Under the pieces are notes generated by a model. That model was not told the origin of the DNA. It did not search any database and saw only the letters and a program-made list of their open reading frames with translations. The position numbers and the translations under genes were made by a program. Below, piece by piece: positions 1-8,806 of a stretch of DNA of 64,000 nt. Source of the stretch: Taibaiella chishuiensis (lineage in GTDB: Bacteria; Bacteroidota; Bacteroidia; Chitinophagales; Chitinophagaceae); contig NZ_PYGD01000005.1 in the NCBI RefSeq assembly GCF_003014535.1, positions 248,001-312,000 of the forward strand, read 5' to 3'. The stretch's first letter is position 1, and every line of letters starts with the position of its first letter.

Positions 1-2
1 TT

Positions 3-35
3 TACTTAGAAGGAACCTGGACACTCGGCGCGTAG
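3..35 (+). CDS. possible 3' end of a gene entering from the left
   Basis: One frame reads YLEGTWTLGA and then a TAG stop. A strong hairpin terminator follows 23 bases later, which fits the end of a plus-strand gene whose body lies outside the window. Only ten residues are visible, so no function can be assigned, and the other frames could also end here by chance. Confidence 0.25.
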   Translation, partial: YLEGTWTLGA

Positions 36-58
36 GCACCGGGATGTAACCTACCTGT

Positions 59-90
59 AAAAGACTGCCCGGACCGGGCAGTCTTTTTTT
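59..90 (+). terminator. intrinsic terminator
   Basis: An inverted repeat (GACTGCCC / GGGCAGTC with a GGACC loop) is followed by a run of seven T. The A-run on the left means it could also act on the minus strand. It probably closes the gene that enters from the left. Confidence 0.75.
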
Positions 91-171
91 GCACCAAATT
101 CCGCCAGCTATCGCCAGCAGCTGTTATGCCCTGTACAATTTGTTTCCGTACTTTTATAAAAAATACCGGAG

Positions 172-495
172 ATGAATACACTCGCCATTATGATGCTGGC
201 CCAAAAGGACGGCAAGCTTTCCGGCGCCGAACTCGAAGCCCGGCTCACAGCGCTGCGTTCGATGAACTGGCAGCTACTGCAATGTATCGCCTATGTCCGA
301 TACAACCAGGACTGTTCGCTAACGGAAGCCAAAGGTATCGTGCTTGGTTCGGCAGCCTGGTCCGATGAACAGGCACGTTTTATACAACACCAGGAATCGA
401 TACAGCAGGAGTTTTTAGAATTCGCAAAGGAAGAGGGAAAAACCATAACCATGGTAATTACTCCCGAAGGCACGCGGTATGAAATCACGAAATAA
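172..495 (+). CDS. small hypothetical protein (107 aa)
   Basis: A soluble protein with no signal peptide or membrane segment. It looks mostly helical, with a Lys/Glu-rich second half (residues 60-90) and a short, probably beta C-terminus. I do not recognise the family. The start ATG follows a GGAGATGA stretch that can serve as the ribosome binding site. It is separated from the next gene by about 90 bases and reads in the same direction, but the neighbour is a secreted peptidase, so co-function is not evident. An overlapping frame at 126-368 is a weaker candidate because it lacks a recognisable ribosome binding site. Confidence 0.6.
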   Translation: MNTLAIMMLAQKDGKLSGAELEARLTALRSMNWQLLQCIAYVRYNQDCSLTEAKGIVLGSAAWSDEQARFIQHQESIQQEFLEFAKEEGKTITMVITPEGTRYEITK

Positions 496-588
496 ATACC
501 GTATCTGCCCTGGCACAGGCTGCACCAACTTGCAGCAAAGCAAAAGCAGGCAGAACAAGGCATCCGGCGCTTAACCACGAACCAAAAT

Positions 589-2139
589 ATGAAAAGAATA
601 TTGATCCTGCTCCTCCTGGCCCACCAGGGATGGGCACAATCCCCTACCCGTCCCGTTGCGCATAAGCCACCACAGGACAGCACCGCCATGTACAACCGCA
701 TCCTGCGCCCCGACGCGATGCAACAGGACCTGCAATTGTTTCTCGATATCCGGAAAAAAGCCAACTCGGGGCTCTATCGTTACCATAGCCGGCAACAGGT
801 CGACAGCATTTACCACTGGGCCTTTAAACAGGTAAAACGCCCGATGCCTGTACTGGAGTTCTTTAAGATCATTTTACAGCTCAGCGACTTTGAAGGCAGC
901 TGCCATAACTATACCGAGCCGGATGCCGGGCTGGTCGCGTATTACAACCGGCAACGCGCCTTTTTCCCTTTTGCCCTGAAGTATATCGGCGGGCATATTA
1001 TTTTTAACAGCAAGACAGACCAGGTACCGGTAGGATCGCGGGTCATGCAGATCAACGGTGTTACGGACCAGAAGCTGATGCAATCTTTCTATAAGTACAT
1101 AACCACCGACGGCTTTAACCAAACGGCCAAGCTATCGGGCAGCGTGGACCGGAGTTACAGCCTGCGTTACCTGCTGGAATACGGGCTGAGCGACAGTTTT
1201 ACGATAAAGTTCCTGCCCCCGGGCGCCAGCGGCGAACAAAGCATAACGGTGCCTGCTGTAAGCCTGGAAGAACGTAAGGCCAACCTGGTTAACCGGCACA
1301 GCGCACCGGTGGATAGTATTATCGACTATAATGTACAGCCCAAGTACAGCTTCAACATGATCAATGCCGCTACCGGCCTGCTGAACCTGCGTATATTTAC
1401 CATGGCTGATGACGCCGGCGATCCCAATTTCGCGCCCTATGTGGCTTTCCTCGATAGCGTATTCCAGCTGCTCAGCGACAAACAGGTACCCAACCTGGTG
1501 CTCGATATCCGGGGCAACCCGGGTGGCAGCGATCCAACCTTCGAGCAACCGATGATGTACCTTACCGATTCGAATTTCAAGGAGAATACGCTGGCCTATA
1601 CTATTTTCGAAAACGAGATCCCCTATGAAAAATATTTCTGGGGCGTATCGACGGCAGAAAGAATGGACTCGGCCGCCAAGGCCGCCGGCAAAGTTATGTT
1701 ACGCGACTACTTCCCGGCACTGCATAACGGCAGGAACCTGCAAAATGCAAAGCACAACCCGGTATACCACCCGAAACAACCGGCCTATAAAGGACACCTG
1801 TACCTGTTGATCGACGAGGACGTGGGATCTGCGGCATCGCACCTGGCATCGCTGGTAAAGGCTTATGCTCGCAACGTGACCATCGTGGGTGTGGAAACCG
1901 TAGGCGGGTATTACGGGCACAACGGGCATATGGCCATGATCTACGAATTGCCGCATTCCAAAATAAAAACCAAGTTCTCGATCGTATACGTCGACCAGGA
2001 TGCGCCGCATAAGCCCGACCAGCCCGAAGGACGGGGCATTATACCGGATCATACGGTATGGCCTTCGTTCCCTGATTTTATGCACAATAAAGACACGCAA
2101 ATGGATTATGTACTCCGCATGATTGCTACCAGGTCCTAG
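589..2139 (+). CDS. secreted S41-family peptidase
   Basis: A 516-residue exported serine peptidase of the C-terminal-processing (S41/tail-specific protease) type. Residues 1-16 form a signal peptide ending WA-Q. The middle contains NLVLDIRGNPGGSD, the conserved S41 strand and glycine loop. Around residue 409 the DEDVGSAASH block carries the expected nucleophile, Ser414. A GVETVGGYYG loop follows, and the C-terminal GIIPDHTV matches the 'G.xPD..V' ending seen in S41 enzymes. No clear PDZ domain was seen, as in the Bacteroidota subgroup that lacks one. The likely role is proteolysis in the periplasm or at the surface; the substrate is unknown. It is monocistronic and ends just before a hairpin shared with a convergent gene. 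Confidence 0.85.
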   Translation: MKRILILLLLAHQGWAQSPTRPVAHKPPQDSTAMYNRILRPDAMQQDLQLFLDIRKKANSGLYRYHSRQQVDSIYHWAFKQVKRPMPVLEFFKIILQLSDFEGSCHNYTEPDAGLVAYYNRQRAFFPFALKYIGGHIIFNSKTDQVPVGSRVMQINGVTDQKLMQSFYKYITTDGFNQTAKLSGSVDRSYSLRYLLEYGLSDSFTIKFLPPGASGEQSITVPAVSLEERKANLVNRHSAPVDSIIDYNVQPKYSFNMINAATGLLNLRIFTMADDAGDPNFAPYVAFLDSVFQLLSDKQVPNLVLDIRGNPGGSDPTFEQPMMYLTDSNFKENTLAYTIFENEIPYEKYFWGVSTAERMDSAAKAAGKVMLRDYFPALHNGRNLQNAKHNPVYHPKQPAYKGHLYLLIDEDVGSAASHLASLVKAYARNVTIVGVETVGGYYGHNGHMAMIYELPHSKIKTKFSIVYVDQDAPHKPDQPEGRGIIPDHTVWPSFPDFMHNKDTQMDYVLRMIATRS

Positions 2140-2184
2140 ACCTGCACCGCACAGCAACGCCAATAGCGTTGAGTTCAACATAAA

Positions 2185-2215
2185 AGCCGCCATGCAGACG
2201 ATCTGTATGGCGGCT
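2185..2215. terminator. bidirectional hairpin terminator
   Basis: A 9-bp perfect stem (AGCCGCCAT / ATGGCGGCT) lies between two convergent genes, with A-rich sequence on the left and TCCTGTTTA on the right. It probably serves both the S41 peptidase gene and the minus-strand secreted-protein gene. Confidence 0.6.
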
Positions 2216-2237
2216 CCTGTTTATACATTACACGCAA

Positions 2238-2651
2238 CTAGAAAATAAGCAACACGGCATTGTATGGGGCCATATTGGGTTCGTTCCAGTACATATCGAA
2301 AGGTATATTGTTGTTGCACATATTAAGCGTACCCACCGCCTGGTGCGATGACGGCCCACCGGCATTTGGCGAACCTATAGCCAGATCATAAGGATTGCAT
2401 ATACCAAAGCCGGAAACAACCCGGCCGGTGGTCCAGGCGCCGGTTACACCCGGCAGCAAGGTAGGATCGGCAAATGGGTGTGGCCCGGGCGTAAAGGTAA
2501 TAGGCGGTGTGGTAAACACACTACCATCGGGATTAAAGCCCCAGAAGGAAAGTGTTATAGGCACCGAAAGCAGGTTTTGCACCGTCAGGGAATTGGCTTG
2601 CGCCATTGCAGCGCTTACCACCAGGCACAGGGAAAGGAATAGTTTTTTCAT
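2238..2651 (-). CDS. small secreted protein, relative of the pair at 19 kb
   Basis: A 137-residue protein. The start at 2651 gives MKKLFLSLCLVVSAAMAQA, a good signal peptide; a longer frame upstream would bury it. The mature part opens with NSLTVQNLLSVPITLSF and is rich in Gly, Pro, Asn and Thr, with three Cys in the second half (FGICNP, LNMCNN). It resembles the two proteins at 18964-19377 and 19401-19826 in length, in the 'SxTxxN' opening after the signal peptide, and in a Pro-rich middle. The likely location is periplasmic or extracellular with a small beta fold. Function unknown. Confidence 0.75.
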   Translation of the reverse strand: MKKLFLSLCLVVSAAMAQANSLTVQNLLSVPITLSFWGFNPDGSVFTTPPITFTPGPHPFADPTLLPGVTGAWTTGRVVSGFGICNPYDLAIGSPNAGGPSSHQAVGTLNMCNNNIPFDMYWNEPNMAPYNAVLLIF

Positions 2652-2832
2652 ATGTATCGGTTTTTTAAATGAAGAACAAAACTCAGGAACACCAGGGGAA
2701 TTAAATGCCCCGCAACTTCGGGACCGCGAATGACCGGTTCGCCAGTCAATTGGTCGGCCTGCCCCGGTTGACAGGTGGCGCGCAGCAGCAGGTCTTCTAC
2801 TTTTGCCGGGCACTCTTCAAAAGATAAAGACA

Positions 2833-4110
2833 ATGAACAAAAGCAAAAACATGCTCAGCATCGCTATCGCAGCACTCGTATTACAAAGCAGTCCGGGTTA
2901 CGCCCAACAGGCTGCGGCAACAGTATCCTCCGCAACTGCAGCTATCCGTCCCTTCCAGGTGCACTTCCCCGAAGAAGCGCTTACCGACCTCCGCAACCGC
3001 ATACAGGCAACAAACTGGCCCGATGCAGAAGTAGTAAGCGACGCGTCGCAAGGCGTACCGCAGGCGACTATGAAAAAGCTGGCCGACTATTGGGCCCATA
3101 CCTACGACTGGCGCAAAGCAGAAGCACGGCTCAATGCATTGCCCCAGTTTATCACCACGATCGATGGCGTGGATATTCATTTTATCCACGTCCGCTCCAA
3201 ACACAAAAACGCGCTGCCGGTAATCATTACCCATGGCTGGCCGGGATCCGTGATCGAACAGTTAAAGATGATAGACCCGCTCACGAATCCCACGGCTTAT
3301 GGCGGTAAGGCGGAAGATGCCTTCGATGTGATTATACCTTCCATACCGGGTTATGGATTTTCGGGCAAACCAACAGAGACCGGCTGGGATCCGGCACGCA
3401 TCGCCAAAGCCTGGATCACGTTGATGCAACGGCTCGGTTACCGGAAATTTGTAGCCCAGGGCGGCGATTGGGGCGATGCCATTTCCGAACAGATGGCCCT
3501 GCTTGCTCCACCCGAACTGCTGGGCATTCATACCAATATGGCGGCTACCGTACCACCCGCTATTGCCAAAGCCCTGAAAGATGGGGCAGCCAGGCCATCA
3601 GGCCTCCTGCCCGACGAGCAACGTGCTTATGACCAGCTGGACTTTTTCTTTAAACATGGTCTTGGTTATGCCACCGAAATGGGTACCCGTCCCCAGACCT
3701 TATACGGCATCAACGATTCGCCCATAGGCCTGGCCGCCTGGATACTGGACCATGATGCGCAAAGCCTGGCCCTGATCAGGCGCGTGTTTGACGGGCAGGA
3801 AGAAGGACTGAGCAAGGACGATGTCCTCGATAATATTACGCTATACTGGCTTACAAAAACGGCTGTTTCATCGGCCCGCCTTTTCTGGGAAAGTAAACTG
3901 GCCTTCTTTGATGCGAAAAATGTACGCATCCCGGTTGCGGTAAGCGCCTTTCCCGATGAGATCTATACCGCACCGCACAGCTGGGCCGAACAGGCATTCC
4001 CGAAACTGATCCATTATAACAAATTGACGAAAGGCGGCCACTTTGCGGCCTGGGAACAGCCGGAATTGCTGGTCCGGGAGCTACGCTCCGCCTTCCGCCC
4101 GCTCCGTTAA
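2833..4110 (+). CDS. exported epoxide hydrolase-like alpha/beta hydrolase
   Basis: A 425-residue protein. The ATG at 2833 follows AAAGATAAAG and precedes a signal peptide ending GYA-Q; an upstream TTG at 2803 is less likely. Residues about 40-150 match the epoxide hydrolase N-terminal domain (RPFQVHFPEEALTDLRNRI, YDWR). HGWPGS at 134-139 is the oxyanion-hole motif. GGDWG carries the nucleophile Asp212, and the base is His403 in KGGHFAAWEQPELL. The family opens epoxides to diols, or in some members cleaves haloacids, through an aspartyl ester intermediate. The substrate is not predictable here. The signal peptide suggests periplasmic action, which is unusual for the family but common in Chitinophagaceae paralogues. 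Confidence 0.85.
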   Translation: MNKSKNMLSIAIAALVLQSSPGYAQQAAATVSSATAAIRPFQVHFPEEALTDLRNRIQATNWPDAEVVSDASQGVPQATMKKLADYWAHTYDWRKAEARLNALPQFITTIDGVDIHFIHVRSKHKNALPVIITHGWPGSVIEQLKMIDPLTNPTAYGGKAEDAFDVIIPSIPGYGFSGKPTETGWDPARIAKAWITLMQRLGYRKFVAQGGDWGDAISEQMALLAPPELLGIHTNMAATVPPAIAKALKDGAARPSGLLPDEQRAYDQLDFFFKHGLGYATEMGTRPQTLYGINDSPIGLAAWILDHDAQSLALIRRVFDGQEEGLSKDDVLDNITLYWLTKTAVSSARLFWESKLAFFDAKNVRIPVAVSAFPDEIYTAPHSWAEQAFPKLIHYNKLTKGGHFAAWEQPELLVRELRSAFRPLR

Positions 4111-4155
4111 ACGCCATGCTTTAATACACGCTTTATTGCTGATTCCAGCAAAAAG

Positions 4156-4224
4156 AAAAACCCCTGGCCAGGGTCCAGGGGTGCTTTCATGGATTATACA
4201 ACCCGCTGCTGAAGCGGGTTGTAT
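4156..4224. terminator. two hairpins between convergent genes
   Basis: One hairpin (CCCCTGG / CCAGGGG, 4161-4181) has an A-rich run on its left, which is a T-tract when read on the minus strand; it fits the end of the long minus-strand gene run. The second (ATACAACCCGCT / AGCGGGTTGTAT, 4196-4224) touches the stop codon of the last minus-strand gene. Together they separate that run from the epoxide hydrolase gene. Confidence 0.6.
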
Positions 4225-4817
4225 CAGCTCTTGGCCACCTTCGCATCCAGGTAGGTTATAACGACCTCCCGGAACTCAGCCCGGGTCATATACCGTTTAA
4301 GAAACTCCTCCAGGGGGCCTTCACTTTCGATCTCGGAAAAGAATTGTTCATGATCGGTACTGTAGACCGTAGGATTACCGGGTTGCGGATCGGTAAGGCA
4401 TACGAAATAATGATCGGGATAACCGTAAGAAGAAAAAATACAGATAAAATCAAGTTCGGTTCCTGCAACAACTTCCCGTACCTCATCTTCTTCCACCAGG
4501 CCGTCCAACTCGCCATGGTCTTTAGAACCGGCCCGGAAAGGCGTAAACAGCCAATCGCGATGAAAGTCCTGCCCATAAGGCAACTCATGATCGGAATAAT
4601 AGTGCGCGACCAGGTTATCGTAGAAGGCCGTCCTGTCATCGTGGTACAAGGCCCGGTTGCCGGTATAGTATTGGTCGATGCCATATACATCCCAGTCCTG
4701 GTCAAAGAGCCCGTGTCCAAACCGGACAGCGCGCCACTGTTCTTCGAAGCCGGCGCCGGCCGCGGGTGCTACCACTGCGCCTAATGCCCGGAGTCGTTCT
4801 GCTATAGCTGCTTCCAT
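4224..4817 (-). CDS. hypothetical protein, SUKH-like immunity candidate
   Basis: A 197-residue soluble acidic protein, last gene of the long minus-strand run. I chose the ATG at 4817 because the upstream extension is weakly coding and the next gene upstream ends at 4898. The protein is rich in aromatic and acidic residues. Its second half, IFSSYGYPDHYFVCLTD...NPTVYSTDHEQFF, with a closing LEEFLKRYM helix, recalls SUKH (SMI1/KNR4) immunity proteins, where a 'VYxxDHE' strand precedes a terminal helix. The N-terminal half does not match well, so the assignment is tentative. Its context among other immunity-like genes supports the reading. Confidence 0.5.
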   Translation of the reverse strand: MEAAIAERLRALGAVVAPAAGAGFEEQWRAVRFGHGLFDQDWDVYGIDQYYTGNRALYHDDRTAFYDNLVAHYYSDHELPYGQDFHRDWLFTPFRAGSKDHGELDGLVEEDEVREVVAGTELDFICIFSSYGYPDHYFVCLTDPQPGNPTVYSTDHEQFFSEIESEGPLEEFLKRYMTRAEFREVVITYLDAKVAKS

Positions 4818-4897
4818 CGTTTGTGTTTTATGATGTTCTGTTACCGGCAGGAAACTGCCTTTTAATGATACGCCGGTATACACCGGCTTGGCCTGGT

Positions 4898-5596
4898 TTA
4901 TTCATCGCAATACAGGAGGTCGCCCGTATGCATATTGCCCACCAGCTTCCTGGCATACTCCTTACTGATGATATAGATCAGACCTTTATAATGCGATTGC
5001 CCGGAGGCCCCGCTTAAAGTACCCTTACTTTTATCGGCTACCACATGTAATGTATGCTGCGTATCATCGAAGAGCGGCACATACTTGATCAGGCGGTCTG
5101 CCGCCTGCCAGGTATAGATATCGAATGGGTTCATAAACGTTCCCTGTGTTTTCCGGGCATTGCCGTATTTTTTATCCAGCAGGGCAAACAAAGCCTCGCG
5201 GTCATCGGCATTAACCCGGTCTGCCACACCGTTAACCAGGATCACATCCCCGCTCAATGTAGCAACCAGGTTAACGGTATTAAACCCGAGATCGTCAAAC
5301 CGGGCCAGTTCATCGCGCGAGGAATAACCGCGGCTGCGGTATTCGATCCACTGCGCTTTAGGAGCGTCGCTGAGCTCATCATCATAAACCGTATCCACTT
5401 CGATGGATGTACCTTTTACTTTATACCAGCCGGCATAATGATTATCTTCCGTGTGCTCCGGCAAGAGTTCCGTTACCGTTGTCGTAAAAGGAAAATGTTC
5501 GAGGTCGAGCACTGCGCGGTCCAGTGGCTTAACGCGCCCCGTACAGGATACGCTCAACGGCAGGGCCAAAAGAAGTCCGTATACTTTTCTCATCAT
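4898..5596 (-). CDS. hypothetical lipoprotein (232 aa)
   Basis: Begins MMRKVYGLLLALPLSVSC: a lipoprotein signal peptide with the lipobox SVSC, so the mature protein is probably anchored by a lipidated Cys. The remainder is a mixed alpha/beta domain with many Asp, Tyr and Lys; segments such as LVATLSGDVILVNGVADRV and IKYVPLFDDTQHTLHVVAD look like beta hairpins. Family not recognised. The preceding gene in the run (5601-6482) is also a lipoprotein and ends only 4 bases upstream of this start, so the two are likely co-translated. Confidence 0.65.
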   Translation of the reverse strand: MMRKVYGLLLALPLSVSCTGRVKPLDRAVLDLEHFPFTTTVTELLPEHTEDNHYAGWYKVKGTSIEVDTVYDDELSDAPKAQWIEYRSRGYSSRDELARFDDLGFNTVNLVATLSGDVILVNGVADRVNADDREALFALLDKKYGNARKTQGTFMNPFDIYTWQAADRLIKYVPLFDDTQHTLHVVADKSKGTLSGASGQSHYKGLIYIISKEYARKLVGNMHTGDLLYCDE

Positions 5597-5600
5597 TCGC

Positions 5601-6482
5601 TTAATTACTTGTAAGTTCCAGTTCGTGCAGCGACCCTCTCATGGTTTTGAGGTCCTCCAGTTTCTCTTTAAAACTTCTGATCCTGACTTCGATCTGTGCC
5701 AGGTCGGTTTTGGGCAGGGTTACCGTTTTGCCATTGATGGTGAGCGCCTGCACCTCCAGGTTCAGCTCCAGGTCATAATTGGCCAGGTTAGGGTTGGCTA
5801 CAGGATGGGCGGGCATTCTTCGCAGCAGGGGGTTATCCTCGCGGGTGCTGCTCAGCGGGATCTGTTCGCGGCGGTATGCCCCGGGTTCCAATATACTTTC
5901 GCTGCTTCCGAACGTAGCGCTCCGGGTATTGATGGCCATATTCGTCGATTTCTTGCGGACCTCGCAGGCAACGGTCTGAGCCCCCCTTAAAGGTGCATTG
6001 CCTGTATATTGAAAATCTACTTCCAGCTGAGGCACCATTTCTCCGAAACACTCTGCCTGGACCAGCGTAACCGAGCTGATCCTAAAAACACTGAGTTGCC
6101 GTTTTATATTTTCAAAGTCCGTCTTTACCTGGTTGAGGCTATCGATCTCCTGCGCAGCCAGCGCCATTTCTTTCTTATTTCTCCGCTTCAGGATATCCTC
6201 TGCCAGGGTAACCACGGCCGTATAGGTCAGGCCATCCACCAGGTCGAGGGTAATGCGGTCGAACGACTTGCCTTTATACGACTCGGGATCTTCCCACTTG
6301 CGGCGCATAGCTTCGAGGCTTAACACACGTAAAGCCTTATCCAGGTTGGCTTTCTCCGTTTCGTTCAACATTTTTTCTACCTGCTCCCTGGAGCGGCTGA
6401 AGGCCACTTCATTTTCTCCGCTTAACTTTTGCCGGCAGGAAACCAGTAAAGGCAATATCAGAAACAACAAAAACTTTTTCAT
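5601..6482 (-). CDS. hypothetical lipoprotein with helical middle and beta C-terminus
   Basis: A 293-residue protein starting MKKFLLFLILPLLVSC, a clear lipoprotein signal (lipobox LVSC). Residues about 25-75 (SREQVEKMLNETEKANLDKALRVL) and 95-130 are long amphipathic helices. The part from about 150 onward is beta-rich (VQAECFGEMVPQLEVDF, LNLEVQALTINGKTVTL), and the C-terminus is again a charged helix. It recalls the group of bacterial lipoproteins annotated as DUF6694, but I cannot confirm that. It is the upstream partner of the lipoprotein at 4898-5596. Confidence 0.65.
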   Translation of the reverse strand: MKKFLLFLILPLLVSCRQKLSGENEVAFSRSREQVEKMLNETEKANLDKALRVLSLEAMRRKWEDPESYKGKSFDRITLDLVDGLTYTAVVTLAEDILKRRNKKEMALAAQEIDSLNQVKTDFENIKRQLSVFRISSVTLVQAECFGEMVPQLEVDFQYTGNAPLRGAQTVACEVRKKSTNMAINTRSATFGSSESILEPGAYRREQIPLSSTREDNPLLRRMPAHPVANPNLANYDLELNLEVQALTINGKTVTLPKTDLAQIEVRIRSFKEKLEDLKTMRGSLHELELTSN

Positions 6483-6611
6483 AATTATCTGTATCTGTAA
6501 TGGATTAAAAAATTAGTGTAAAAAACAATCTTCACAGCTTCAATGATATGCCTGCTCCAAGACCTGCAATACGTTGCTACATGCGTCTAAGGGACACGAC
6601 ACTTAAGTCGC

Positions 6612-8114
6612 TTATTCGGAGCTTATGCCCGGATCTTTAAGCCAGTCCTGCACTTTGTAGGAGGCTTCTTTTTTCAGGAGCCTGCCTTTAGCATCATACA
6701 CCCGGAACCAAATAGCGCCATCCAGTTCCGAAGCAACCTTGCGCTGCTTTATTTTCCCTTTGCTGTCATAAACCGTGATCACCTCGTCCATCAAACTGTA
6801 ACGGTCGGTGATCTCCACGCGAAAAATCACTTTACCGGCTTTAAAGTGCCTGATCGTCGCAGTACTCTTTCCCATGTTCCAGCGCTCCTCCCATACCAGC
6901 TGGCTATTGCGGTATACTTCCTTAATCACCAGGTCGCCCTGCTTGTATTCCCGCTCCCCATCGGTCACTGTATTACTAGCTGTAGCCGGCAAAGGCGGAG
7001 CAGCTACGGTCATCACAGCGGGCGGATCTGCAGACTCTGTTTCCCGGTCCAGGCCCGGGTAATGATAAGACCTGCCCGAATCATCGTTACAAGCGGAAAA
7101 GAAAAGACTGCCGGTTGCCTGAACGGGCCGGGCCTGTTTCGTTTTTGTTTCCGGCGACAGCTTCACATATCTGCGCAACCTGCGATCGTCGTCATAGGCA
7201 TTGCGGCCATCATATTCATCCTGCTCCGCCGCATCTTTACGGATATACTGGTTGGTTACACTGTCGAAGCGGTAATCATTGCCATCTTGCAGGAACAGCT
7301 TGTAGTGCTTGTTCGCCAGTAAACCCAGCTTTACGTTTTCTTTATCCCGGTAATACTGCGTCTTCATTTCCAGAAGCTCGTTCCATTCCTGGCGCCGGCT
7401 TTCGTCCGCAAGCGATTGCTTCGGATATCCTTTCCCGTCGCCATATTCGGACAGGAAAAGGTTTTGCTTATCGCCATTTTGCCGCAATACCGCTACAAAG
7501 TCCTGCTCTTCACGCCTGGGTTTATGGAAGACCCAGATAAAGTCGTTGTAACCCGAATGCTTGTACTGCCACGTATTTACAGGAACAGGATAACCAGGCT
7601 CTTCTTCTGCTATGGTGCAGGATAACGTAAAGTCGCGTAGCTTATGGGACAAGGAGTATACAAAAGGTGCATCAAAACAATTGGCATCGTCATTAAACAC
7701 TTGTTGTGCCGGCGCATGCTCCCACTGCACAACCGCCTTGCCACCGCGCTCAAAGCCACGGAAATTGATCCGCGTACTATCGCCTATACCGGGGTTATAC
7801 GTCGCATATACCTCGAAGAGATCCGGCTTGTCCGGGTAAAAAAACAACTTTCCGTTCCTGGATACATAATGCCCGAACACGGCTGTAGCGTAGCCATAGA
7901 GCAAAAACGTACCATCATCGAAAAGACAAACGCCATCATTATTGCCATACCAGCCGCTTACCTGTTTATAACGTTCCGCAGCCGACGTATCGGGCCGTGC
8001 ATACGCGTTGGCCATCGATGGCGATACGAGTACCAGCAATAGGGCCATGACACAGCATTGCAACAGGTTCCTGTTTGTTTGTGCCCCGGGGCGGGCCTGC
8101 TTTTTTTCAGACAT
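6612..8114 (-). CDS. large hypothetical secreted/anchored protein of the immunity-like run
   Basis: A 500-residue protein. The start at 8114 overlaps the end of the preceding gene by 8 bases, a typical translational coupling. After a charged N-terminus, residues about 17-37 (LLQCCVMALLLVLVSPSMANA) form a signal peptide or membrane anchor. The N-terminal half has short beta segments with many Asp, Tyr and Phe (GVCLFDDGTFLLYGYA). The C-terminal 110 residues contain repeated strand-turn units (EYKQGDLVIKEVYRNSQLVWEE, ITVYDSKGKIK, FRVYDAKGRLLKKE) that resemble MORN/YD-like repeats. No known family was recognised. Confidence 0.65.
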   Translation of the reverse strand: MSEKKQARPGAQTNRNLLQCCVMALLLVLVSPSMANAYARPDTSAAERYKQVSGWYGNNDGVCLFDDGTFLLYGYATAVFGHYVSRNGKLFFYPDKPDLFEVYATYNPGIGDSTRINFRGFERGGKAVVQWEHAPAQQVFNDDANCFDAPFVYSLSHKLRDFTLSCTIAEEEPGYPVPVNTWQYKHSGYNDFIWVFHKPRREEQDFVAVLRQNGDKQNLFLSEYGDGKGYPKQSLADESRRQEWNELLEMKTQYYRDKENVKLGLLANKHYKLFLQDGNDYRFDSVTNQYIRKDAAEQDEYDGRNAYDDDRRLRRYVKLSPETKTKQARPVQATGSLFFSACNDDSGRSYHYPGLDRETESADPPAVMTVAAPPLPATASNTVTDGEREYKQGDLVIKEVYRNSQLVWEERWNMGKSTATIRHFKAGKVIFRVEITDRYSLMDEVITVYDSKGKIKQRKVASELDGAIWFRVYDAKGRLLKKEASYKVQDWLKDPGISSE

Positions 8115-8805
8115 CGTCCTCCTCCTCTTCTTCTTCCATATCATCATACGAACAATAATCCCAATCCACGGGAAGCTTATCCATCAGTGCATCGAAGCGT
8201 TCCTGGTCTGCAGTACAGGCAAAAATCGCGGTACAGGCGCCTTCATCGTCAAAGGATAAACTGATCACTTCGCGAAAATCGCGGGTATACACTTTCTGCT
8301 TATCCCAACTGATCGCGGGCACGGCCGTCCAGTTTTGCGCGACCACCGTTGCAACTGCCTGGTCCAGCGGACCAAAGGCATTGGCATTGTACGGCAACGC
8401 CCCCATGGTTCCGTTATACACGGCCATCAGTAACCAAAAGTCGCTCAGGGCGGCTGATTCCAGCACCCAGTCCGGCGTTTCTTCAGATCCGTAATTACCC
8501 CATACCGGCGGGTCTGCGAGCTGCAGGTCGGTTTGCTTGATAGCCCATTGTACCACACCCTGGTTTTCTTCGTAAAACACCAGGTAACCCGCCGCCGACA
8601 AGACAATCTCCCCGGGCTGCAGCAAACAGTTATGCGTGTTGTTCAGGTTTTCATGGGCGCCGAGATCGCGGTAGTAGTCCAGCAGTAAAGCTGGCAAAGG
8701 CCTACCGATACGGGCCTCCAGGGCTGCAAGCTCCTGTTCGGGAAGCGCATAGCGCTGTCCCCCGGGCAAATCGTAGAGTTGTCTTATTGCTTTCGTGTAA
8801 TCCAT
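8107..8805 (-). CDS. SUKH-superfamily (SMI1/KNR4) immunity-type protein
   Basis: A 232-residue cytosolic protein. The N-terminal block LPEQELAALEARIGRPLPALLLDYYRDLG (about residues 20-50) is the characteristic SMI1/KNR4 opening, in which a helix with 'E..LG..LP..L..YY...G' leads into a beta region (LLQPGEIVLSAAGYLVFYEENQGVVQWAI, then PPVWGNYGSEETPDWVLESAALSDFWLLM). The tail ends in an acidic run (MEEEEEEDDV). SUKH proteins are known as immunity factors for polymorphic and contact-dependent toxins and are often found in arrays. The gene starts one base after the preceding gene's stop and overlaps the next by 8 bases. Confidence 0.8.
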   Translation of the reverse strand: MDYTKAIRQLYDLPGGQRYALPEQELAALEARIGRPLPALLLDYYRDLGAHENLNNTHNCLLQPGEIVLSAAGYLVFYEENQGVVQWAIKQTDLQLADPPVWGNYGSEETPDWVLESAALSDFWLLMAVYNGTMGALPYNANAFGPLDQAVATVVAQNWTAVPAISWDKQKVYTRDFREVISLSFDDEGACTAIFACTADQERFDALMDKLPVDWDYCSYDDMEEEEEEDDV

Positions 8806-8806
8806 G